Below, piece by piece: positions 1 through 10,150 of a stretch of 64,000 bases of DNA (positions are counted from its first letter, which is position 1; each line of letters begins with the position of its first letter). This DNA comes from Crocodylus rhombifer (lineage: Eukaryota; Chordata; Crocodylia; Crocodylidae), in the NCBI GenBank assembly GCA_038503035.1, contig JAVSML010024325.1, forward strand, positions 1 through 64,000. Direction: 5' to 3'. Under the pieces are notes generated by a model. The model was not told the origin of the DNA. It worked only from the letters and a program-made list of their open reading frames with translations, and made no database searches. The translations under genes and the position numbers were made by a program.

Positions 1-599
1 GTAATTTATCCCTCTGTATTAACAGTACTGCATATACACACCCCTGTCCGTGCCTCATTTCAAATTACTTGAGTTCCCATACGAGAGAGAGACACTAACC
101 TTGAACAAATTGCAGCTTGGTACCGTGACGTCAAAAAAAGATATCCCATGGTGACCAGATAAAAATGAAACTACTTTAGTGAAGTTGTAAAATTAAATAA
201 TATACTATGCGCACCATCCTGTGACCAAACAGGACCAGTACCACCCAAGTAAAAATAACCCCCCTTTTTCTGAAACCTGAGCAAACAAAGAAAGCACAAG
301 TGCCAACTCATTAATTATTCATGCCTAGCATATAGTAATTGGTCACCTTTGGCAAATATAACTTTGAAAGAACTTCCGCCCAAAGCACAGAACTGCGTAT
401 ACACTCAAGAAGAACAGATCGTGCACGAATGTTATCTCTCCGCCTACGTATCTTTTTGGCATATCCCCGTCTATCTCTGTTGTAATCTTTCTTATCAAGA
501 GCTCTCGGTAATCTGCAGACTGCAATGGCTTGTGTGAATGGCTCGGACTCTGTAACAAGCAACTCTTCTACCCACCCTGTAAATGTTGGGTAACATGAT

Positions 600-827
600 A
601 TCTGCATGTTGTAACTGAATAAATCAACTCCTCTGCCTATGCTGCAGCACATCGGTAGCATAAGTAAAATAAACCTTTTGTATAACCATACGCTGTGTTT
701 AAACCCTCTGACTCCTGCTCACCGTTATCACCCACCTGTCCGGTTATAAATCCCCCTCCTCGCGCCAAGCCGGTCGTGCCGACCCAGGCTCGCAGGTCAA
801 GGGTGCGCTGGCATTAGGGGTGCGACA
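600..827 (+). repeat. Candidate 3' end of an LTR (partial)
   Basis: Two AATAAA signals (618-623 and 668-673) precede a pyrimidine- and CG-richer stretch that ends in GCGACA at 827. The layout matches the R/U5 end of the well-supported LTR at 30785-31760: polyadenylation signal, the phrase CACCTGTCCG, then a final CGACA. The left end and a target-site duplication could not be found, possibly because the element begins before the window. This is inference from layout and a short shared phrase. It could instead be unrelated unique sequence. Confidence 0.3.
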
Positions 828-3300
828 GCCTGAACTTACAGCTTCATCTTTGTGGTAGTCAGTTCCAGGGGAAGGAGTTCTGAATAATGGGACCAAAGCC
901 TTCAAGTTGCTTTTTTTTCATCTGACAGCCAGCACCAAGAGCAATATTTCTGGGTGATTGTACTCACAGTGATCAACATTGACATAATTGTTCTTGGGTT
1001 ATATGGACTGGAATCAAACATGGAGGTCACAAAAGCATGGATCACCCTAAACAAGCCTGAGTCTGAGGAGTGACAACAATCTTCTGGCCCACCCATAACT
1101 GGAACACATGCCATTTGCACAGTGGGGGTTAAGGTGCACTTGGTATGATGGAGGAATCCAGAAAGGTTGAGATAAGGCCTGCTGATTTAAGGATGAGGGG
1201 AAAGATGTCTTTGATAGACTCTGAAAAATGAAAATACGTCAAGTTCCTTCTGTTCTAGCAGCTTCAGCTTGCAGGATTACCACTTCAGTGAATTACTTAT
1301 CATGCGTGGATGGCACTTGGTCACGCAGAGTACGTTGTTTTTTGTTCTTGACGTAAAGAAATCACCTGCTTCATGCTGGTGCTGAAGCCTCTCTTGTCTC
1401 AGAATCTTGTTCAGTACAGGAGGGCTGTGGGCTGAGACTGACACAAGAGGAACAGTTGTCCATTGTGGTCTTCTGAGTGTGGCCAAAAAAGGGGGAGCTT
1501 GAGCATTGGCTGGACATTTCCAGTCAAATGTGAAGCCTTTGGAATGGCATATCAAGCATCTTTAGTGGACTCATGGATCCAATACTGAGAGAACATCAGG
1601 AGAATGATTCTGTGATCTCATTCATGAGCAGGATGAGGCTATTCATCAAGTGCTACCTCTGTGCCAAGCTTTGAGAGGGCTCCAGGATATCAGCAGCTGA
1701 CTGTACAGCATTATTAGGTTTTTGTTCCTCTTAGTCCTGTGCAAATAAAGTAAATCACAGAAAAGACATTTCATTGTTCCTCCTTCATATCCTCCTTTAA
1801 TACTCTCCCCTGCCATTATGCCTACAAATAGTGGACTGTGGGCAGGTAGGTAGTTTGCAGTACAGTCCTTGTTTGGCTAATGGCTAAGGGTTCACTCTGT
1901 GCAATGGACAACCTTTTGTTCCTTATACAGCTTGTTTTAGTAACACAATTGACAAGATTGTCAATCACCTATCAAATGTTAGCAGTTAGTGAAATTGAAG
2001 AGCGTTTCCATTGCATACTGCTGACAATGACATAAATAGTTTAAGTACAGCAGCTTCTAAGTGAGGTGCAAACATCTGATGGATTTGCCGATTAGGTCTG
2101 TGGCATGGTAAGTATCACACCACTTGCTCTGTAATGAGTATACATCTTCTGCACAAAACAGTTGGAGTGCTTGATGCACCATAAGCAAGACCTTTGTCAC
2201 TGAAATCTGTGGAGATTGCTTTGCTTTTAACTGCTGCCAATCATGCTAACTGATTACATTACTTGTGCTTTGCTTGCCTTTCTCCCAGTCTGTCATATCC
2301 ACTTGCTGTCCATTGTGTTATACTTAGTCTACTTAGGATCTATCTTTTTGTGGATTTGTAACAAGCTTGGCATGGGGAAGCCATGATCCAAGACTGAGGC
2401 ACCTGGGCACCGTGCAAATACAAAACTAAATCATCATCATCATTTGGGAATGGGGGAAAAATGCCACTATGATGGGAAAGCACTTCACTTAAACACTATC
2501 CCAGTGACTGCACAGCATGTGCAGTAGATAGTAGATTCTTTGATATGATGTCACTTCCTCTAATTTTTATCTTCTTTTAATCAGCTTTGTGGGCAGAGCC
2601 CCAAGCAATAGGCCAGCCAATCTCTAGTTGAGACCAAACTTAGCATTAGAGTACTGAGGCTTATCTAGTTGGATTTTTTTTTGCCCCTCTCTCTGCTTTT
2701 TCTTATTTTCAGCTCTGGTAAGGTCTTTCAGGCTTTTGCCTCTTAAAAGTAACCAATTTCAATCTATGATTTAGTTCTTGTTGTTCTCACTTCTCATTAA
2801 TACAGTATGCAGAAGGTTTTAGGTTGCTGAATTCTGCTTCATAGGGGATTGCTCTGTGCTTTGATTAAGCTCCCTCAGCCATTCCCAAATTTGGCAATAA
2901 AGCTTCCTATGATTGGTAGGAGTTTGGTCTCATAAATACCAGCCTTGAACAAAAACCACATGCTGCATGCGAACCTGCATGTAGAGACTTTATATGTTAA
3001 TGTCTTATTCTTTCACCTGTAGTCCTTCAGGGAGGTTGGGTGAGGGTGGGAAGAGAGAGAATTTAAAAGCTTTATTAAGAAAGTGTTTGAAATTAAAACT
3101 TTTTGTACATTTATAATCAAGTTATGAGAGCACCAGGACCCCATGCATGGTTACTACCGTGATACATAACTGTGGGATGATAAAGCAGTCTTAAGCATTA
3201 TTAAGTGTATGTTCTACATTTTCCTGGGATGAAGTCTGTAGAACTTGACATGTTTATTAGAATCTATAGCATAAGGCTGGGGCTAAGGGAGGATGTGTCT
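828..3300. other. Unassigned, no gene recognised
   Basis: No open frame exceeds about 90 codons and none resembles a known protein. The stretch is AT-leaning, with a short ATC triplet run at about 2430-2443. I see no transposon end or RNA gene that I can support. Confidence 0.5.
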
Positions 3301-3301
3301 T

Positions 3302-4558
3302 TCAGTCTGTTCCCCAATTCTTGCTTCCAGCAGGTGCTCTTGCCTGGCTCTTTTCAAACTGATGATGGCTGATGATTGTGCTCAACATAGATGTCCTGTT
3401 GACCATCTGATGGTGTCCTGTACCATGATGCAGTTTATCAGTTTGGAGTAGTGCCAGGGTATTCTTCAAGATGCTCTCATTACTTGGTTCCACACACTGA
3501 AAGCACCAGTAGTTGCATCATACTCCTTCTCTTTCAGGGTATCAGCAAGTGGATTGTACTCAGTCAAATTCCACTTCCAGGCTTTGGGGAAAGCTTGTTC
3601 TCAAAGAAAATGGTGACAGCAATGATCAGGGTCTTTTCGTTGTCTTCATTAGTTACAACAATGTCCAAGTGTCCAATGTCCGAGCTACAGCTTGCTATGC
3701 TGTGGTTCATGGCCATCTACAGATGCCAAGGTGGGCTTCATCAGCCAGTCTTGTCTGGCATTGTGGTAAAGCTGCTATGCTTTTGCATGGAATTTGCAGT
3801 ACACAGGATGTGGGGGAAGGATCTCATTCTTGTAGCCACAACACCAGGATGTTTTTCTCCTGGATGAATCTCTTGTCCTCTTCCTGTGGTGGATGGACCT
3901 GCTGAGCAGGAGGCAGTTGGGGTATAACTGGTGGATGAATCACCATTCTGCCAACAGGGTGAAGTTGCTGCAAGGCAGGAAGCAGCTACAGGAATCCTAC
4001 TCCAAGTTGACGTTGAAGACTTTGCCTTAATTAGGTTTCTTCTTCAGGTCACTGGTGTACTTCACCCATACAGCCTCTTTCAGTGATCCTTCCAGTCAGG
4101 TCCTCACTCAGGGAGGAGGTGTAGGGGGGAGGTTATGATAACCTAGTTAGTAGCTGGAGCTGGGAATGAGCTCCTCAGGTCCCAATGCTCTTCACATCAA
4201 GTCCAACAGCAAGTGATGCACTTTCCAAGGCATTGCATGGTGTTGCAGGTGTGGGTACCTAGTGAAGAAAAGTCCCTGCTGTCTCTCCCAAACCTTTCTT
4301 CTAGTGAGCAGTCTGATCAGGAAAGTGGCCAAATCCTTGCTGGATGATGATTCTCTTTGTGATATCTTCTCTGAAGGCACTTTTATAACAACATGGTTCA
4401 CTAGTTCATCAGAGCAAATACAGGAGGTGGAAGACATGGGTCACTACTGCAGTGTTACAGAGGTCTTCCACATGAGGGATGTTTGGTGGCCCCATGTTAG
4501 TAGGAGATGTGTAGGAGCTCACTGCAGGCCCAAAGTAGCAGGTTTATCCTCTTTTTGA
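3302..4558 (-). pseudogene. Unidentified antisense coding-like relic, possibly a processed pseudogene
   Basis: On the minus strand several stretches read like decayed protein sequence that changes frame repeatedly, for example DNEKTLIIAVTIFFENK (about 3650-3600), EYNPLADTLKEKEYDATTG (about 3560-3505) and a 63-codon frame at 3493-3302. Stops and frame changes fall every 50-150 bases, and no splice signals were obvious at the joins, which would fit a retrocopy. I do not recognise the parent protein. The alternative is chance open frames in AT-moderate DNA, and no poly-A tail is evident next to 3302. Confidence 0.25.
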
Positions 4559-4734
4559 GAAGCCATGTAATATTGCTGTCTGCTTTTATGAGAGGCATCT
4601 AGGGACTGCTGCACCTCTCAAGAAAGGCTCAGAACCTATACAGGCACAAGGCTGTCAATGCCAGTCTGCACTACTGTTAAGGAAGGATTTTTGCCAGGGA
4701 TGGGGAGAGGGGTAGCCAGAAAGGCTGTGCGAAG

Positions 4735-5310
4735 CTTCAGGTGCAGATTCAATTCAAAGGAGATTTGGCCCGATTCAGTGGTCAAATCTCTGAATCCAAA
4801 TCAAATCGGGGAACCATTTATAAGGTCCAAATTGATTTGAAGCTCTTTGAATCAATTCAGAAAAGATTCGGAGAGCTTTGGTGATTCAGGCAGCTCCTGC
4901 TCGCTGCAGCAGGGAGCTGGACTTTAAAAAAAGCCTCCACTCACCAGCTGCTGCCCGGTGGGGGTGGTGATCCCTACTGCCCCCATTGCTCCACACCATG
5001 TGGGGGACTGTGCCACAAGTCCTCCAACCCCTGCCTGCTCTCCCAGCCCCACCCCCCCATGGCTGCCCTGCCCACCCCAGCTCCTGGCCCTTTTAAAAAA
5101 AAAAAACAAAACCCCAGACTCACTGGCTGCTGCAACAGTCTCGGGGCTTCAGGGGGCTCATGCAGAGCCCCTCACGCAGTGTGGGGCAGCAGGAATCACC
5201 CCCCCGGAAGGAGCCAGTGAGTGCAGGGGTTTTTATTTGTTTTATTTTTAAAGGGCCGGGAGTGGGGCAGTCGGTACAGCCATCGGGGGCTGGGAGAGCA
5301 ATGTTGTTTC
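4735..5310. repeat. Interspersed repeat with a foldback core
   Basis: A lead-in rich in GATTTGAAT-like words (4740-4890) is followed by a GC-rich body. Two arms form an inverted repeat: 5086-5136 (GGCCC, an A-run, CAAAACCCC, then ACTCACTGGCTGC) and 5211-5257 (GCCAGTGAGTGCAGGGG, a T-run, then GGGCC), with a loop of about 75 bases. A similar lead-in plus GC-rich body appears at 34903-35410, which supports an interspersed non-autonomous element. No coding capacity is seen and the superfamily is not assigned. Confidence 0.5.
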
Positions 5311-5569
5311 CCCAAATGATCCAACATGCACTCATCAATCTTGTGCCACTTCAACTAGTCTATTTAATCTATTAGCTACTTTGTTTGCTATATAATGATA
5401 TAAACTTATGGGCCTGAGCCCAGATCTCTCAAGTTGCAGTCCCTTGCATGAATCACGTGATTAATTCCTCTTCTCTAAACCTGGTAAAAAAGGAGTGCAC
5501 AATGAATAATAGTGCAAGGCTGAGGCTGAGAGAAGAGGCCTATATAGGTTAAATATCAAGAAAAGGCTC

Positions 5570-5908
5570 CATGCAGTCTTCAACTACCTGAAGGGTGGTT
5601 CCAAAGAGGATGGAGCTGAGCTGTTTTCAGTGGTGGCAGATGACAGAACAACGAGCAATGGTTTCAAGTTGCAGCAAGGGAAGTTTAGGTTAGCTATTAG
5701 GAAAAACTTCTCAATAGGAGGGTAGTAAAACACTGGAACAGGTTACCCGGAGGGGTTGTGGCATTTCATTCTTGGAGGTTTTTAAAAGACCCAGCTAGAC
5801 AAAGGCTTGGCTGGGATGATCTAGTTGGAGATAGTCCTGCTTTGAGCAGGGGTTTGGACTAGATGTGACCCCCGAGGTCCCTTCAAACCCTAATGTTCTA
5901 TGATTCTA
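5570..5908 (+). mobile_element. CR1 LINE, 3' end fragment
   Basis: This is a 5'-truncated CR1 non-LTR retrotransposon tail. It retains the C-terminal ORF2 phrase (FNYLKGG, then KFRLAIRKNFS), the conserved segment with AGTCCTGCTTTGAGCAGGG and GACTAGATGTGACC, and a terminal TTCTATGATTCTA reiteration at 5894-5908, the hallmark 3' end of sauropsid CR1. It is old: the open frame is broken at the GGAGGGTAG stop near 5720. No target duplication was looked for, because CR1 usually makes none. Confidence 0.9.
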
Positions 5909-6046
5909 ACTCTTTTAGGTTGTTCAGTAATTTCCTGTGAAAGAAAAACAAGATCCTCTGGAAAAAAAAGAATGAGCCTACTTCTACCATATTTTCCCAG
6001 AAAAAAGAAGGAACATAATATGATTTTTCTTCATTGTCCCTTAGAC

Positions 6047-6433
6047 CACCAGTATTCAACCCCCAGCCCTCAGGGTTCCCCAGCGGTCTGGAAATTTGGC
6101 AACAGGGTAGTGATGGCAGTGCTAATTGCTGCTCCCCTGCTACCAAATTACCTGACCTGTGGGGAGCACCATGGGTGAGGTAATGTGGCCCTGCAAACCA
6201 GATTGTGTAGGTGCATGGCTACCTCTTGTGGGCAGGCAGCACATAGCCAGATTGGAGAAGTGTGTAGCTACATCAAGGTGGCTCATGGCTGGATCATTTT
6301 AGGCAGGTGGTATGCAGTTGGATGGGGGTAGCACAAGTTCAGGCCCAAGGACTGACCCCACATATGATCCAGTCCACAGGCCAACTGTGTGCCACTTATC
6401 TAGCCCACAGATGCAGAAGGTTGGGTGCCACTG
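6047..6433. mobile_element. hAT-type MITE with 8-bp target duplication
   Basis: This is a non-autonomous DNA transposon of 387 bp. The right end, GGTTGGGTGCCACTG, and the decayed left end, CACCAGTATTCAACCC, are inverted and match the CAGTGGTTCTCAACC-type ends of hAT elements. It is flanked by CCTTAGAC (6039-6046) and CATTAGAC (6434-6441), a 7-of-8 target-site duplication of the length typical of hAT. The interior has no coding capacity. Confidence 0.7.
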
Positions 6434-6839
6434 CATTAGACAAAGTGAGCATGGTCTCCTGAAAAAAGGATGTATGGAACTGGCTTACATGTAGGTACCC
6501 AAATGCTTGTAAGAGCAAGGGAGAGTGGTGGCATCTGGATGAGTGCTTACCTCTAGAGTTTTAGTGGCATTCATATACTTTTGAGGAGGATTGAACCATG
6601 TTGTATTAATATTTGAATCACTGGGTGCATGAGCACTGTCTGCAAAAGATCCAACTCTGAATGGGTCAAGGATCTCTTCCTAATGCTGCTGCTCTGTTTG
6701 AATCTATCCATTTACTACGCTACAAATGCGTACCTTGAAGGACATGCCATTCCAGAACTGCCATGCAGACATGCACAGATTCAGTGCATCTGTTATTAAA
6801 GCCCTGCTGCATATGGCATATATTATGCAATTAAATATG

Positions 6840-6978
6840 CATAACTGTGGTGAATAGTGCAATAAATTTAAACCGGCCATTTTTAAACTGGTTTATGTGC
6901 ACTGAACTCCTATTCTGTTACAGGTTTAAAACAGTTTCTGATCACTTAAACCAGTTTGTGTAACTGCTGTCCCTAGCC
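6840..6978. mobile_element. Fragment of the GGCTAGGGACAG MITE family
   Basis: The sequence matches the right end of the element at 49363-50153. It has the alternating TTTAAACTGGTTTATGTGCACTGA and CTGATCACTTAAACC phrases and finishes in CTGTCCCTAGCC at 6978. The left part of the element is missing, so this is a truncated copy. Confidence 0.7.
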
Positions 6979-7191
6979 TTGATGATTTAAAAAAACCCCC
7001 TAAAGCTAGTCTATTTCTATGGAAACTATAACAGGGGCAGGTGTTTTTTGGCAATGGCTCTTAAAGCACGCGCAAGCTGTGGACAAACATAATTTTCAGT
7101 GCTTTATGGGGGAGATGGCACCAGCTGTTATAATGTAATTGTTATGACTGCATGCTTTTGTAGCAGTGCTGTAGATGTTATAGTCTAGGAA

Positions 7192-7848
7192 AGACCACAA
7201 GATGAACATGAGCCTGCAATGCGATGCTGCGGCTAGTAAAGCAACCAAAACGCTGGCTTGCATCCATAGATGCTTCTCGAGCAAATCCCGGGACGTCATT
7301 CTCCCCTTGTACGTGGCCTTGGTGAGGCCGCAGCTGGAGTACTGCATCCAGTTTTGGGCTCCGCAATTCAAAAAGGATGTGGAGAAGCTTGAGAGAGTCC
7401 AGAGGAGGGCCACGCGCATGATCAGAGGTCAGGAAAACAGATCTTACAATGACAGGCTGAGAGCCATGGGGCTCTTTAGCCTGGAAAAGCGCAGGCTCAG
7501 GGGTGATCTGATGGCCACCTATAAGTTTATCGGGGTGACCACCAGGATCTGGGGGAATATTTGTTCACCAGAGTGCCCCAAGGGATGACGAGGTCAAATG
7601 GACACAAACTCCTGCAAGACCGTTTCAGGCTGGACATAAGGAAGAATTTCTTTACTGTCCGAGCCCCCAAGGTCTGGAACAGTCTGCCGGCGGAGGTGGT
7701 TCAAGCACCTACATTGAACACCTTCAAGAGTAAATTGGATGCTTATCTTGCTGGGATCCTATGACCCCAGCTGACTTCCTGCTTTGGGCAGGGGGCTGGA
7801 CTCGATGATCTCCCAAGGTCCCTTCCAGCCCTGATGCCTATGAAATCT
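7192..7848 (+). mobile_element. CR1 LINE, 5'-truncated, C-terminal ORF2
   Basis: This is a 5'-truncated CR1 copy. It encodes the C-terminal end of the CR1 reverse transcriptase ORF2. The frame at 7202-7588 contains LPLYVALVRPQLEYCIQFW and ERVQRRATRMIRG, and the frame at 7561-7764 contains FRLDIRKNFFTVRAPKVWN followed by the SLPAEVVQAP block. The two frames show a single frameshift near 7585. The 3' untranslated end (GCAGGGGGCTGGACTCGATGATC, then CCTTCCAGCCCTGATGCCTATGAAA) is present. It is close in sequence to the long antisense CR1 at 10155-13960, so both belong to the same subfamily. It abuts a Penelope-like relic on its right. Confidence 0.9.
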
Positions 7849-8720
7849 GTGAGAAGCAAGATTTGCTTCACTATATTTTTTATTCGACCAACTAAATAAT
7901 TGGGAGATGTGTTAGACAAGTGTTTGAGCACCAAATGTCTATCCTCAGGGAAGGGAAAGAAACAAACATTTTAACCTAAATGCCAAATACATTACTTTGG
8001 TTTTAGACTCATTATTCAAATGAAAGTGCTCACGTAAAAGGGAAGTGGGCAGTAAACCTGTAAAGCAAACAGAAAAAAAAATGTAGTCACAGGCCAATTC
8101 AAGAACAGTTGAAACAGATAAACCTAGATAACTGAAGATCGTTCAGAAGGGAAAAGGGTCATTATAACTTGTGGACTATACAGAAGTTAGCAGAGGAAGA
8201 AGGTAAGTTGTAATGAACCATAAAATCATTGTCTACATTAATTCTACGGTATTTGGTGTCCAGTGGTTTTATGAATTTTTGTTCCCAGTTCTGTCTTCTG
8301 AAGGTATTTGATAGGTTTCCCTTGAGAATGAGGTCACAGGTAAAGTCATTTTCTATAAAGTATTTCTCCTCTGGCAGAACGTTTCTGTCCCTTATTTTTC
8401 TAGAGCACAGTGGTGATTTAATTTCACTTGCATAACTTCTCAAAAAAGGATTGGGGCCTTTGGATGAGGTGCATCATGTTTTTGCGCTAGGTATGTGTAG
8501 GTTTTATGGTTTCTGATAGTTTTGTTGCAGAGTGATGATGGTGTTATCCTAGCAGGTGTTCCATTTGTTATTTAGGCAGGGTCCTGTTCTGTTCGGTGTT
8601 TGTTGATCAGCAGAAAGTTTGCTTCTGCTGATGAGGCTAGGAGATTGTTTGCAAGTCAGGAAGGGGGTGGGAGGTGCTGGTTGCATGTCTCTGCAAGTGA
8701 GAATCCCTTCAAGTATAGGT
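7849..8720 (-). mobile_element. Penelope-like retroelement, 3' relic
   Basis: On the minus strand the 93-codon frame at 8443-8162 resembles the region after the GIY-YIG endonuclease of Penelope-like elements: a spaced DLILKGN segment, then R-x5-E (RRQNWEQKFI), then a DT-x-Y block and a final HY. Downstream (8160-7849) is the characteristic tail with TTTTTATTCGACCAACT and a CTCAGGG end, and another copy of this tail lies at about 43640-43775. Upstream (8460-8720) is probably more of the same element in broken frames. The reverse transcriptase core is not recognisable. Family assignment rests on motif memory and should be tested by profile search. Confidence 0.6.
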
Positions 8721-10150
8721 TGAATGCAGGACAGAGTAGCACCTTAAACACTCATTCATGAAGACAGAAGTTTTTGTAGGGGACAAGCTACTTCATTGGA
8801 TGCTGTGAATGGACAAGTACAGGTTATGTTTGTTTAATGAACTTCTTGTCGGTTCCAGTATGAGATGTCATATGATAACCAGGACTACGTAGTTGGTGGA
8901 AAATTTTCTTCAAAGAAAACCCTCAGTCTTTCCCAGAAGGGCATTTTGTATTCATGTCTGTCCATGCCGAGTTTCTCCAGGGAGAGGTCACAGGAACCTT
9001 CAAAAGCAAAGTCCAAACCATTTAATTATTTCTTTTCCTATTCTATGGCAGGTCTTCAAAAGTTGGCAAGTGTTGAGGAAAGTCCATGCGTAACATATCA
9101 TCCATAATAATGGGGGGAATAATACTTCCCCCAGCAGCTTAGTTTCTTGATCTTTCTTCACTTTTTCCATGTGGATGGGGAAAGGATAGATTGCGTAACT
9201 CAAGATAGCAGCCTAAGCAAGAAGGCACAATGATACCCAACAGTCTAGAAACATGCCCATGCAGTTCAGTGATATTTGTTCTTTTGTTAAGACTGACGGA
9301 TTTGGTCAGAATTGTTGAGTAATTGTCTCTATTATCGTCCAAATAATGAACAGAAGAGGAACCAAACTAAGTGTCTGTTTATTCTATAACTTCAACTCCT
9401 TAGCTCCAGGAATGAATTGACATATAGTCTGCATTTCCTTTATTTTTCTCAAGGGAATTTCTGATTGGATTTGTTTCACTTCTCTCTGAGGCCTACTTAC
9501 CAGAAATGTTACTGACTCCTATCCTTAAGCAAAATAAAGGCCTTTGTTGCAGATGACTAGTTATTTTCCTTGTTTTTCACTCTCCTTCCCTAGGCTTTCT
9601 TGGAGCTGTTGAGCTTAATAGATCTATTTGTGTAAAGTTACAATAAAGCAGCTGATGAAGGTGTCTCTTTGTCAGGGTCATGCTGGCCAGACATATGGAT
9701 CCCTGGAGTTACCTGAACTGCTTAACAATACTGGTAAATTCATGGAGTACATTTGCCAGTATGTATTTTATAAAGGCAATTTTTAAAACCATTTCCTTCC
9801 ACAATGCAGTAACCCTCAACCTACTTAAGAAAACAGAAATATACAGTTTCATCATGTCTTTTTGCTGTAAGATGGAGAATACACCTACCTATAAAAGAAA
9901 ATTGTCATGTTAACCTTAAATTTAAAGCATAGCTCTTGAAGATTTCTTTCCTTTCTGATGGATTACAGTGCCAAGAAAGGGAAAATGTCGATAAAATTAT
10001 ATGGCAATGGAAAATATTTTTTTCTATGTTTTCTCCAGTTCTCACATTTTAATTGTGTTGTTTTTATTTTCACTTCCAGAAGAAACCTTTTGCTATTTCC
10101 TTTGTGATTATCCCATTAAGCTTTAGCCTTAAATTCACCTCTGATTTATT
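8721..10150. other. Unassigned, possibly more Penelope-like sequence at left
   Basis: The minus-strand frames at 9203-9000 and 9342-9139 are short, and I could not tie them to a protein family with confidence. Their position just upstream of the Penelope-like relic allows them to be its 5' continuation. From about 9350 to 10150 the sequence is AT-rich with no recognisable element or gene. Confidence 0.35.

Noticed and set aside
311..661. 116-codon minus-strand frame near the left edge
   Set aside because: It overlaps a likely LTR in the other orientation and has no motif.
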